64,000 nucleotides of DNA, taken from Rhodococcus ruber NBRC 15591. GTDB lineage: Bacteria > Actinomycetota > Actinomycetes > Mycobacteriales > Mycobacteriaceae. The notes beneath the pieces are model-generated. The model saw nothing but the letters and a program-made list of their open reading frames with translations. It was not told where the DNA came from and ran no database searches. The translations under genes were made by a program, and so were the position numbers. Location: NCBI RefSeq assembly GCF_001894945.1, contig NZ_BCXE01000005.1, positions 1 through 64,000 on the forward strand. Reading direction: 5' to 3'. Shown here piece by piece: positions 26,292 to 34,630 of the stretch (position 1 is the first letter of the stretch; each line of letters begins with the position of its first letter).

Positions 26292-28088
26292 ATGCCCGAA
26301 TCCGTGATCGCGAAACGGAGCACCGTCGCGGCGCTGCTCCTGGCGGTGCTCCTGGCGCTGACTGCGACGGCCTGCTCGTCGGGCGGTGATCGACCGTCTG
26401 CTCCCCAGGATCTGTGTTCCCCGCCCGGAGTCGGCTCGGCGTCCGCGGCACCGGCGAACCTGGACACGTCGGCCGCCGCCGCGGAGGACCGGTACACGAC
26501 GCCGGACGTGGTGTCCCTGGACTCGGTCGACGTCGCGGGGCTGAACCTCGTCACCCCCGGCGTGCTCACCGTCGGCACGCTCTCCGACGCGCCACCGAGC
26601 ATCTGCGTGAACTCGAGCGGCGAGTTCACGGGCTACGACAACGAACTGCTGAAGGCTGTCGCGGAGAAGCTCGGGCTGCGTGTGCAGTTCGTGGGCACCG
26701 AGTTCGCAGGCCTGCTCGCCCAGGTGGCCGGCCGGCGCTTCGACGTCGGCTCGTCGTCGATCACCACCACCGACGAACGGCGCCAGTTGGTCGGCTTCAC
26801 CAACGGATACGACTTCGGGTACTTCTCGCTGGTCGTGCAGAACGGCAGCCCGATCCGCGGGTTCGGCGACCTGAACGCCGCCACGCGCATCGGGGTCGTG
26901 CAGGGCACCGTGCAGGACGACTACGTCGTCAACACCCTCGGCCTCGATCCGGTGAAGTTCCCGGACTACAACACCGCCTACGCGAACCTGAAGACCGGCC
27001 AGATCGACGCGTGGGTGGCACCGTCGCAGCAGGCCGAGGGCGCCATCGCCCCCGGCGATCCCACGTCGATCGTGCAGAACACCTTCAGCCTCAACAACTT
27101 CGTCGGCTGGGCCGTCGCGAGGGAGAACCAGCCGCTGATCGACGCCCTGAACTCCGGGCTCGACGCGGTGATCGCCGACGGCACCTGGGCCGAGCTGTAC
27201 ACCCGATGGGTGCCCCGGGAACTGCCCGAGGGCTGGAAGCCCGGCAGCAGGGCCGCGCCGGAACCGGACCTACCGGACTTCGCGGCGCTGGCCGCCGAGA
27301 ACGCCGGCGAGGAACCGGGGGCGACGGCACCGAAATCCACGCTCGAGCAGCTGCGCGAGACGTTCTTCTCCTGGGAGCTGTACCGGCACGCCTTCCCCGA
27401 TCTGTTGAAGACCGGGTTGCCCAACACCCTGATCCTCGCCGTCACGTCGGGCGTCGCCGGGACGATCCTCGGGATGTTGCTCGCCATGGCCGGGATCTCC
27501 CGCACCCGCTGGCTGCGCTGGCCCGCCCGCGTCTACACCGACATCTTCCGGGGGCTGCCCGCCGTCGTGATCATCCTCCTCGTCGGCCTCGGCGCCGGAC
27601 CGGTGGTGCAGGGCCTGACGGGCAACAACCCGTACTGGCTCGGCGCCGCTGCCCTGGCGCTGCTCGCGGCCGCCTACATCGGGGAGATCTTCCGGTCGGG
27701 CATCCAGTCGGTCGAACCGGGGCAGATGGAGGCTGCCCGCGCCCTGGGCTTCAGTTACCGCCGGGCGCTGACGCTGGTGGTGATCCCCCAGGGGGTGCGA
27801 CGCGTGCTGCCCGCGCTGATGAACCAGTTCATCTCGCTCATCAAGGACTCGTCGCTCATCTACTTCCTCGGCCTGCTGGCCACCCAGCGGGAACTGTTCG
27901 CCGTCGGCCGCGACCTGAACGCCCAGACCGGCAATCTCTCCCCGCTCGTCGCGGCGGGCCTGTTCTACCTGATCCTCACGGTGCCGTTGACGCACCTCGT
28001 GAACTACATCGACCACCGCCTGCGCACCGGCCGGCCCGAGGCCACCCTCGACCCGCTCGAACAGGAACTCGTCGTGGAGAGGGGCTGA
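26292..28088 (+). CDS. Amino-acid ABC transporter, fused binding protein and permease
   Basis: A 598-aa fusion. Residues 1-30 form a signal peptide with a lipobox-like TATAC, so the binding part may be lipid-anchored. Residues about 85-310 are a family 3 polar amino-acid-binding domain (GVLTVGTLSDAPPSICV.. GYDNELLKAVAEKL). After a Pro/Glu linker, residues about 365-590 are a GlnP/HisM-type permease with its EAARALGFSYRRAL coupling motif. The ATPase gene follows 3 nt downstream, so two genes make a full importer. Substrate is likely glutamine/glutamate or another polar amino acid. Confidence 0.9.
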   Translation: MPESVIAKRSTVAALLLAVLLALTATACSSGGDRPSAPQDLCSPPGVGSASAAPANLDTSAAAAEDRYTTPDVVSLDSVDVAGLNLVTPGVLTVGTLSDAPPSICVNSSGEFTGYDNELLKAVAEKLGLRVQFVGTEFAGLLAQVAGRRFDVGSSSITTTDERRQLVGFTNGYDFGYFSLVVQNGSPIRGFGDLNAATRIGVVQGTVQDDYVVNTLGLDPVKFPDYNTAYANLKTGQIDAWVAPSQQAEGAIAPGDPTSIVQNTFSLNNFVGWAVARENQPLIDALNSGLDAVIADGTWAELYTRWVPRELPEGWKPGSRAAPEPDLPDFAALAAENAGEEPGATAPKSTLEQLRETFFSWELYRHAFPDLLKTGLPNTLILAVTSGVAGTILGMLLAMAGISRTRWLRWPARVYTDIFRGLPAVVIILLVGLGAGPVVQGLTGNNPYWLGAAALALLAAAYIGEIFRSGIQSVEPGQMEAARALGFSYRRALTLVVIPQGVRRVLPALMNQFISLIKDSSLIYFLGLLATQRELFAVGRDLNAQTGNLSPLVAAGLFYLILTVPLTHLVNYIDHRLRTGRPEATLDPLEQELVVERG

Positions 28089-28091
28089 CCG

Positions 28092-28835
28092 ATGCCGACC
28101 ACCGTCCCCGAGAGTGTGTCCCTCACCGGGACCGGGCTGCACCTGGCCTTCGGAACCAACCGGGTGCTGCGCGGGGTCGACATCCACGTCGACGCCGGGA
28201 AGACCGTCACCGTGGTCGGCCCGTCCGGTTCGGGCAAGTCGACCCTGCTGCGCGTGCTCAACCGGCTGCACGAACCCGACGCCGGCGACATCCTCCTCGA
28301 CGACCGCTCGGTGCTGAAGGACAACCCCGACGAGCTGCGGCAGCGGATCGGGATGGTGTTCCAGCACTTCAACCTCTTCCCGCACAAGACGGTGGCCGAG
28401 AACATCGCGCTCGGCCCCCACAAGCTCAAGGGGCTGTCGAAGGAACGGGCCCGCGCGCTCGCCCTCGAACAGCTCGACCTGGTCGGGCTGAAACACAAGG
28501 CCGACTCCCGTCCCGGCAACCTGTCCGGCGGGCAGCAGCAGCGCGTCGCGATCGCCCGCGCCCTCGCGATGGCCCCGCAGGTGATGTTCTTCGACGAGGC
28601 CACCTCGGCGCTCGATCCGGAACTCGTCAAGGGGGTGCTCGCCCTCATGGCCGACCTCGCCTCGGGCGGCATGACGATGGTGGTCGTCACCCACGAGATG
28701 GGTTTCGCCCGCTCGGTGTCGGACACCGTGGTGTTCATGGACCACGGCGCGGTAGTCGAGACCGGCCCACCCGAGGAACTGTTCGACGCCCCGAAAACCG
28801 AGCGCCTGCAACAGTTCCTGTCGCAGGTCCTGTAG
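28092..28835 (+). CDS. Amino-acid ABC transporter ATPase (GlnQ-like)
   Basis: A 247-aa ATPase with Walker [10 protein letters not shown] (about 45-53), Q-loop FQHFNLFPH, signature LSGGQQQR, Walker [10 protein letters not shown] and switch histidine in VTHEMGFA. This is the polar amino-acid transport ATPase class. Works with the fused binding protein/permease just upstream; a strong hairpin at 28851-28890 closes the unit. Confidence 0.92.
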   Translation: MPTTVPESVSLTGTGLHLAFGTNRVLRGVDIHVDAGKTVTVVGPSGSGKSTLLRVLNRLHEPDAGDILLDDRSVLKDNPDELRQRIGMVFQHFNLFPHKTVAENIALGPHKLKGLSKERARALALEQLDLVGLKHKADSRPGNLSGGQQQRVAIARALAMAPQVMFFDEATSALDPELVKGVLALMADLASGGMTMVVVTHEMGFARSVSDTVVFMDHGAVVETGPPEELFDAPKTERLQQFLSQVL

Positions 28836-28850
28836 GCCGCTCCGCGGCCG

Positions 28851-28890
28851 GTGTGTCCTTTGGGCGGCTGGGGCAGCCCAAAGGGCACAC
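28851..28890 (+). terminator. Hairpin terminator after amino-acid ABC operon
   Basis: Inverted repeat of 15 bp with one G-U pair (gtgtgtcctttgggc / gcccaaagggcacac) and a 10-nt loop, 15 nt after the ATPase stop. There is no T-run, as is common in high-GC actinobacteria. Confidence 0.65.
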
Positions 28891-28973
28891 CGGACGTTCA
28901 CCTCGTCTTTCCCTTCGCCTGGTTTCGGTCTCCTACGGTGCCCGCGTTGAACCGATTCGACGAGGGAGTACCT

Positions 28974-31049
28974 GTGAGTCCGAAGCCCCTGCCGCTGATC
29001 GTCACGCACCACGGCAAATCGTCACGCGCCGCCGTCACCTGCCGCTACAAGTGCGGCAACGCGTGTTCCCACGCCGTGCCCAACACCTCCGGGGGCGAGT
29101 ACTTCGGTGACGTCGTGCGCACCGCCATGAGCCGGCGCGGCGTGCTGCGCGGCGGCGCGATGGCGGTGCTCGCGGTCGGTGCGGGCGGTGTGCTCGCCGC
29201 GTGTGCCGACGACGCGGGCAGCACCGGCGGCGCCACGACGTCGGGCCCGGCGGACCTCGGCCCCGCGCCCACCGGCACCGACTTCACCGCCGTCGTCCCG
29301 AACACCGACGACGTCGTGACCGTTCCCGAGGGCTACGACCAGTCCGTCGTCATCCGGTGGGGTGACCCGGTGCTGCCGGATGCGCCCGCCTTCGACATCG
29401 GCAACCAGACCGCGGCCGCGCAGGAGAAGCAGTTCGGCTACAACAACGACTTCGCGGGGCTGCTGCCCGTCGACGGCGTGCCGAACACCTACCTGCTGGT
29501 GGTCAACCACGAGTACACGTCCGAGCCCTTCATGTTCGCCGGCTACGATCCCGACAACCCCACCGAGGAGCAGGTGCGCATCGGATGGGCCAATCACGGG
29601 CTGTCCGTCGTGCAGGTCAAGGGTGAGGCCGGATCCGGTCGTCTCACACCCGAATTCGGCCCGCACAACCGGCGTATCACCGGTCTGACCGAGTTCGTTC
29701 TCACCGGTCCCGCCGCGGGCAGCGACCTGGTCAAGACCGCCGCCGACCCGACCGGCACCCGCGTGCTCGGCACCCTGAACAACTGCGCCGGCGGTCTCAC
29801 CCCGTGGGGCACGGTGCTCTCCGGCGAGGAGAACTTCAACCAGTACTTCGCCAACGCCGAGAACGTCACCGACCCCGTCGCCGCCGAGCGACTGGCACGC
29901 TACGGCCTCGAGGGCGGCGCGTCGGAACGCCTGTGGGAGCGCTTCGACCCGCGTTTCGACATCGTCGCCACCCCCAACGAGGTCAACCGGTTCGGGTGGG
30001 TCGTCGAGGTGAACCCGTGGGACGCGACGTCCGTGCCGGTCAAGCACACCGCCCTCGGACGGTTCAAGCACGAGGCCGCGACGATCCACGTCACGGGCGA
30101 CGGCACCGTCGTCTCCTACAGCGGCGACGACGAACGCTTCGACTACATGTACAAGTTCGTCTCCTCCCGCAAGATGCAGCCCGGCACGTCGCAGGCGGCG
30201 ATGCGGCACAACATGACGCTGCTCGACGCCGGCACCCTGTACGTGGCCAAGCTGACCGGTGAATCACCGGACGAGATCGACGGCAGCGGCGCGCTTCCCG
30301 CTTCCGGCACGTTCACCGGCACGGGAGAGTGGATTCCCCTGCTGCGCACCGCCGAGGACGGCCGCGGCGAGTCCCTGGTCGACGGCATGACCGCCGAGGA
30401 GGTCGCGGTGTTCACCCGTCTGGCCGGGGACAAGGTCGGGGCCACCAAGATGGACCGGCCGGAGGACTTCGAGCCGAACCCCGTCACCGGCAAGGTCTAC
30501 GTCGCGTTGACCAACAACACCAAGCGCGGCGAGGACGGCAAGGCCGCCGCCGACGTCGCGAACCCCCGCAACAACAACAAGAACGGGCAGGTGCTCGAGA
30601 TCGACGACGACCACGCCGGCACGTCGTTCACGTGGAGCCTGCTGCTGGTCTGCGGCGATCCGGAGGCCGCCGACACGTACTTCGGTGGTTTCGACAAGGC
30701 GCAGGTCAGCCCGATCTCGTGCCCGGACAATCTCGCCTTCGATCCGCACGGCAATCTCTGGATCTCCACCGACGGCAACGCCCTGAAGTCCAACGACGGG
30801 CTGTTCAGCGTCGCGCTCGACGGCCCGCGCCGCGGGGAGACCAAGCAGTTCCTCACCGTGCCCGTCGGTGCGGAGACGTGCGGTCCGATCGTGCAGGAGA
30901 ACCGCGTCGTCGTGTGTGTGCAGCACCCGGGCGAGACCGACGACGCCACGTGGGACGCCCCGTCGTCGCACTGGCCCGACGGCGGCACCTCGCAGCCGCG
31001 CCCGGCCGTCGTCGCGGCCTGGAAGTCCGACGGCCTGATCGGCGCCTGA
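28974..31049 (+). CDS. PhoX family alkaline phosphatase, Tat-exported
   Basis: A 691-aa PhoX (DUF839) phosphatase. The first 45 residues carry the actinobacterial pattern TCRYKCGNACSHAVPN. A twin-arginine signal SRRGVLRG (about 54-61) is followed by a hydrophobic stretch and VLAAC, so the protein is exported folded and may be a lipoprotein. PhoX enzymes are calcium/iron-dependent and release phosphate from organic esters. The GTG start has GAGGGAG at 6 nt; the frame is open further upstream through the terminator but without a start signal. Single-gene unit, closed by a 21-bp hairpin. I saw no clear PHO box. Confidence 0.88.
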   Translation: MSPKPLPLIVTHHGKSSRAAVTCRYKCGNACSHAVPNTSGGEYFGDVVRTAMSRRGVLRGGAMAVLAVGAGGVLAACADDAGSTGGATTSGPADLGPAPTGTDFTAVVPNTDDVVTVPEGYDQSVVIRWGDPVLPDAPAFDIGNQTAAAQEKQFGYNNDFAGLLPVDGVPNTYLLVVNHEYTSEPFMFAGYDPDNPTEEQVRIGWANHGLSVVQVKGEAGSGRLTPEFGPHNRRITGLTEFVLTGPAAGSDLVKTAADPTGTRVLGTLNNCAGGLTPWGTVLSGEENFNQYFANAENVTDPVAAERLARYGLEGGASERLWERFDPRFDIVATPNEVNRFGWVVEVNPWDATSVPVKHTALGRFKHEAATIHVTGDGTVVSYSGDDERFDYMYKFVSSRKMQPGTSQAAMRHNMTLLDAGTLYVAKLTGESPDEIDGSGALPASGTFTGTGEWIPLLRTAEDGRGESLVDGMTAEEVAVFTRLAGDKVGATKMDRPEDFEPNPVTGKVYVALTNNTKRGEDGKAAADVANPRNNNKNGQVLEIDDDHAGTSFTWSLLLVCGDPEAADTYFGGFDKAQVSPISCPDNLAFDPHGNLWISTDGNALKSNDGLFSVALDGPRRGETKQFLTVPVGAETCGPIVQENRVVVCVQHPGETDDATWDAPSSHWPDGGTSQPRPAVVAAWKSDGLIGA

Positions 31050-31050
31050 C

Positions 31051-31096
31051 CCCGTGCGCGCTTCTGGTAGCAGCCGCTACCAGAAGCGCGCACGGG
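31051..31096. terminator. Perfect 21-bp hairpin, bidirectional terminator
   Basis: A perfect 21-bp inverted repeat (arms 31051-31071 and 31076-31096) with a 4-nt loop agcc. It lies between the converging stops of phoX (31049) and the dehalogenase (31102), so it can terminate both. Confidence 0.8.
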
Positions 31097-31101
31097 TGCC
31101 G

Positions 31102-31821
31102 TCAGGCGCCCAGGCGGCGGGCGAGGTCGATCAGGTCGTCGGCGATCACGTCCCAGTCCTGTTCCGCGCGCAGGTCCGTGGTCTGGGCCGGGCCGTGCTC
31201 GGTGGGTCGCGCGAAGAACGCGGTCCTCAGGCCGCAGGACCGCGCGGCCGCCAGGTCCTCGTTGTGGGCGGCGCACATGCACACCTCGCCCGGCTCCAGG
31301 CCCAGGATGTCGGCCGTGCGCAGATACGCCTCGGGCATGGGCTTGTAGGCTCGCGCGACCTCGGCACCGAGGACGGCGTCCCAGGGCAGGCCCGCCCGTT
31401 TGGCGATGTCCACCATCATGCCGATGTTGCCGTTCGACAACGGGGCGACGACGAAACGCTGCTTCAGCCGGGTCAGTCCCTCGACGGCGTCGGGCCAGGG
31501 ATCGAGCCGGTGCCAGGCGAGATTGAGCCGATCGAGATCGGTCCCCGGCACGGCGGCCGGATCGATGCCGACCGTACGCAGCGCCGCGTCCAGGTTCTCT
31601 CGGTGCAGCACGTCCAGCCGCACGAACGGCCGGGTGCCCGCTCGCACCGCCTGCATCGCCGGCTGGTAGCGAGCCCGCCAGGCGTCGGCGAAGACGACCG
31701 GGTCGATCGACTCGTCGTAGCGGGCCAGCAGGGGCGCCGCCTCCCGCGCGATGCTGGTGCGCCAGTCCACCACCGTGCCGAACACGTCGAAGACCAGTGC
31801 CTTCACCCCGGAGATGCTCAT
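31102..31821 (-). CDS. Haloacid dehalogenase type II (HAD superfamily)
   Basis: A 239-aa HAD hydrolase close to (S)-2-haloacid dehalogenases: nucleophile D12 in VFDVFGTVVDW, the PLSNGN loop, the KPMPEAY lysine and the later metal-site region CMCAAHNEDL. The type II pattern suggests dehalogenation of short 2-haloacids, though many such proteins act on other substrates. The ATG at 31821 has GGGAGG 9 nt before it. Preceded by a three-unit 28-bp repeat that separates it from the regulator gene on the same strand. Confidence 0.8.
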   Translation of the reverse strand: MSISGVKALVFDVFGTVVDWRTSIAREAAPLLARYDESIDPVVFADAWRARYQPAMQAVRAGTRPFVRLDVLHRENLDAALRTVGIDPAAVPGTDLDRLNLAWHRLDPWPDAVEGLTRLKQRFVVAPLSNGNIGMMVDIAKRAGLPWDAVLGAEVARAYKPMPEAYLRTADILGLEPGEVCMCAAHNEDLAAARSCGLRTAFFARPTEHGPAQTTDLRAEQDWDVIADDLIDLARRLGA

Positions 31822-31834
31822 ACGCCGCATCCTC

Positions 31835-31918
31835 CCAGCACCGCCGGGCCGGTGCACGTCAACCAGCACCGCCGGGCCGGTGCACGTCATCCAGCACCGC
31901 CGGGCCGGTGCGCGTCAG
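31835..31918. repeat. Three tandem 28-bp repeats with internal stem-loops
   Basis: Three head-to-tail copies (31835-31862, 31863-31890, 31891-31918) differing by only a few bases. Each holds an inverted repeat gcaccg..cggtgc around ccgggc, so each can fold into a short hairpin. The third copy overlaps the stop codon of the upstream regulator gene. They lie in the leader of the dehalogenase gene. Function unknown; attenuation, mRNA processing or protein binding are possible. Confidence 0.85.
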
Positions 31919-33210
31919 CGCAGCACCGCCGCCCCGAGGAACTCGCACGCCTGCAGCGCCAGCGCGATGTCCAGCTTGTCGTGCACCGCGGGTGCCCCGG
32001 TCGGGTCGCCGAGCGCCTTGTTGATCCGGTACTTGACGGTGTTGCGGTGCAGGTTCAGCCGTTCGGCGGTGTGCAGGTGGCTCTCACCGGTGGCGAAGTA
32101 GGTGCCGAGGGTGACCCGCAGCATCGCGGCCTGTTCGGTGTCGTCGGCGAGCGGACCGAGGATCTCGCCCACCCATGCCCGCGCGGCGTCGAGGTTGCGG
32201 GCGAGCAGCGACACCACCGCGACGCCCCGATCCCCGAAGCCGACGACCCGCCGGGTGCACGTGGTCTGCGCCACCGCAATCGAATACGCGGCCTCGGCCT
32301 GCTCGTGCGAGCGCCGGAAGCCGGCCAGGCCGGAACCGGGCAGGCCCACCGCGAGACGGCCGGCCGGATGGGAGCGCACGACGGCGTCGAGCGCCGCCGT
32401 GTCGATCACCGGCCGGCGCCGATCGAACGGAAGCCACGCCCACACCGTGCGCCGGTCGATGGCGGTGAGGATCGGCGGGGCGTCCGACCCGAGATGCACC
32501 GCCACCGCACGCACCAGCCGGTCCAGCGGATTGATGGCACCGTCCGCGGATTCGACTGTGGTCCAGGCGATCACCCCGACGTGACAGCGGTCGAGCCGGT
32601 ACCGGGTCTCCGCCTCGAACGCCGCGGCGTCGGTCTCGGATCCGTCGACGAGGCCGTGGATCAGGGCGGAGTGCACGTTGCCGCGCACGGCCGACCACCG
32701 GCGACGTTCCTTCTCGTACGCGTCGAACACGTACAGGGTGATCCAGTCGATGTACCGGTAGACCACCGCGGAGATGTACTCGACGACGTCGAGGGTCACC
32801 TGCGGCGGCAGGTTCATCGACCGCACCTCGTCGAAGCACAGCCGCATGAGGTCGTTCTGCCCCATGTGGTACGCCCGGACGAGGGAGTGCGACGGCACGT
32901 CGCGCTGCGCGAGACGGAGCGCGTATTCCACTGCCGCCGTCGTGGGTTGGAGGTGGTCGGCAGGGATCTCGTTGGTGAGCACGTGGATGATCGTCGCGAT
33001 GTTGCCGTGCACGCTCGCCTCGAGGAGTTCGACGAGTTGCGGATCCTCGTCGAGGTGGGCGATCTCGCGCGCCATCATCGCGGTCATGGAACGGCTGATC
33101 TCCCGTTGGCGGGCGTCGAAGCGGCGCGCGACCTCGGCGACGACGCGCCGGACGTCGTCGACGGCCGACGGTGCACCCGTCGACCGCCCCGAGACCACCG
33201 GCTCAGCCAC
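31915..33210 (-). CDS. PucR/CdaR-like transcriptional regulator
   Basis: A 431-aa regulator with a C-terminal PucR-type helix-turn-helix (ESHLHTAERLNLHRNTVKYRINKALG, about 370-395). The long helical N-terminal region has no recognised sensor domain, and a GGDEF-like middle region precedes the helix-turn-helix. The GTG at 33210 overlaps the stop of the CrtI-like gene by 8 nt; the longer open frame upstream is a shadow of that gene. As the fourth gene of the ligase/DUF3556/CrtI-like operon, it probably regulates it. Confidence 0.82.
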   Translation of the reverse strand: MAEPVVSGRSTGAPSAVDDVRRVVAEVARRFDARQREISRSMTAMMAREIAHLDEDPQLVELLEASVHGNIATIIHVLTNEIPADHLQPTTAAVEYALRLAQRDVPSHSLVRAYHMGQNDLMRLCFDEVRSMNLPPQVTLDVVEYISAVVYRYIDWITLYVFDAYEKERRRWSAVRGNVHSALIHGLVDGSETDAAAFEAETRYRLDRCHVGVIAWTTVESADGAINPLDRLVRAVAVHLGSDAPPILTAIDRRTVWAWLPFDRRRPVIDTAALDAVVRSHPAGRLAVGLPGSGLAGFRRSHEQAEAAYSIAVAQTTCTRRVVGFGDRGVAVVSLLARNLDAARAWVGEILGPLADDTEQAAMLRVTLGTYFATGESHLHTAERLNLHRNTVKYRINKALGDPTGAPAVHDKLDIALALQACEFLGAAVLR

Positions 33211-34630
33211 GGCCCGTGCTCCGCAGGTGCCGCAGCGCCGACTCGGCGGCGTTGTAACCGCACATTCCGTGCGCGCCCGCCCCGGGCGGGGTAGAAGCCG
33301 AGCACAGGTAGACACCCGGAACCCCGGTGCTGTAGGGGTCCAGTGCAATTCGTGGCCGGAAGACCACCTGCAGGTCGGCGTTGGCACCGCCGACGATGTC
33401 CCCGCCGATCTGGTTGGGGTTCTGCCGCGCGAGGTCGGCCGGTGCCGTCGTCGAGGTCGCGACGACGCGGTCCCGGAACCCCGGGGCGAACCGCTCGATC
33501 TGCGCGACGATCGCGTCCGTCGCGTCACCGGTGTAGCCGGCCGGGACGTGGGCGTAGGCGTACACCGGGTTCAGGCCGCCCGCCGAGCGGGTCGGGTCGG
33601 CGACGTACTGCTGACCGAGCAGCACGAACGGCTTCGCCGGCATGCGGCCCGTCGCGACGTCGCGTTCGGCCCGGGCGATCTCGGCGAACTCGCCGCCGAG
33701 GTGGACGGTCCCGGCCCGCCCGCAGTCCGGATCGGTCCAGGGGATCGGGCCGTCGATCGCGAAGTCGACCTTGAAGGCGCCGGGAGCGTGACGGAACTTG
33801 CGGTAGGACTTGGCGATCCGCGACGGCACCGCGTCACCGAGGATGTCGAGGGCGGCGCCGGGGGCGACGTCGAGGAGGACGACGTCCGCCGGCGGCAGGT
33901 CCGCCGCGCGACGGACCCGGACGCCGGTGTGCACCTTGCCACCGTGCTCGGCGAGCTGGGCGGTCAGTGCGCGCGCGATGGCCGCGGAGCCGCCCTCGGC
34001 CACCGGCCACCCGTAGCGGTGGCCCGCGGCGGTGATCATCAGCCCCACGGCGGACGTCGCCGGGCGGTCCAGCCGGTGGTAGGCGTGGGCGGCGACGCCG
34101 CCGAACAGGGCCCGTCCCTTCGGCGTGCGGAACCAGCGGGCCGCGGCCGTCGCGGGCAGCAGGGCCCGCGGCCCGAACCCCGCCAGCCGCAGCGGGTGGC
34201 GGGGGACGTTCAGCACCGGCCGCATCAGGTCCGCGGCGAGCGCGTCGAACCCGGATGCGAGGTCGGCGAACATCCGCCGCCACCGCGGCCCGTCCGCGCC
34301 GAGACCGGCCGCGGTGACGTCGAGGGAGCGGTGCAGCAGGGCGGCCTCACCCCCGTCGAGGGGGTGGGCGCAGTCGATCTCCGGCCACCGCCACCGCAGG
34401 CCGTACCGTTCGAGGCCGAGGGTCTGCAGGTAGGGGGAGCCGGCACCCATCGGATGGAAGGCCGAGCAGTGGTCGTGGACCAGGCCGGGGACGGTGAGCT
34501 CGCCGGAGCGGGTTCCGCCGCCGATCTCCTCGGCTGCCTCGAGGACCTGGACGTCCACGCCGCGACGGGCGAGGTGGACGGCGGCGGCGAGCCCGTTGGG
34601 CCCGCTGCCGACCACGACCGCCGTACTCAC
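33203..34630 (-). CDS. FAD-dependent oxidoreductase, phytoene desaturase (CrtI)-like
   Basis: A 475-aa flavoprotein with an N-terminal dinucleotide-binding motif GSGPNGLAAAVHLARRG (about 8-24) and the C-terminal ASTPPGAGAHGMCGYNAA, typical of the CrtI/all-trans-retinol saturase group. Such enzymes desaturate, saturate or isomerise polyenes, but this one is not in a carotenoid gene cluster. GTGA overlap with the DUF3556 gene upstream and an 8-nt overlap with the regulator downstream place it in one operon with an acyl-CoA ligase. Substrate unknown, probably lipid-like. Confidence 0.83.
   Translation of the reverse strand: MSTAVVVGSGPNGLAAAVHLARRGVDVQVLEAAEEIGGGTRSGELTVPGLVHDHCSAFHPMGAGSPYLQTLGLERYGLRWRWPEIDCAHPLDGGEAALLHRSLDVTAAGLGADGPRWRRMFADLASGFDALAADLMRPVLNVPRHPLRLAGFGPRALLPATAAARWFRTPKGRALFGGVAAHAYHRLDRPATSAVGLMITAAGHRYGWPVAEGGSAAIARALTAQLAEHGGKVHTGVRVRRAADLPPADVVLLDVAPGAALDILGDAVPSRIAKSYRKFRHAPGAFKVDFAIDGPIPWTDPDCGRAGTVHLGGEFAEIARAERDVATGRMPAKPFVLLGQQYVADPTRSAGGLNPVYAYAHVPAGYTGDATDAIVAQIERFAPGFRDRVVATSTTAPADLARQNPNQIGGDIVGGANADLQVVFRPRIALDPYSTGVPGVYLCSASTPPGAGAHGMCGYNAAESALRHLRSTGRG

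Noticed and set aside
31797-31915. HAD gene start extended through the repeats (23 extra residues)
   Set aside because: The extension translates the 28-bp repeats, and GGGAGG is correctly spaced only for the ATG at 31821.
31835-31918. Three regular repeats considered as a small CRISPR array
   Set aside because: Copies are directly adjacent with no spacers between them, and there are no cas genes in the window.
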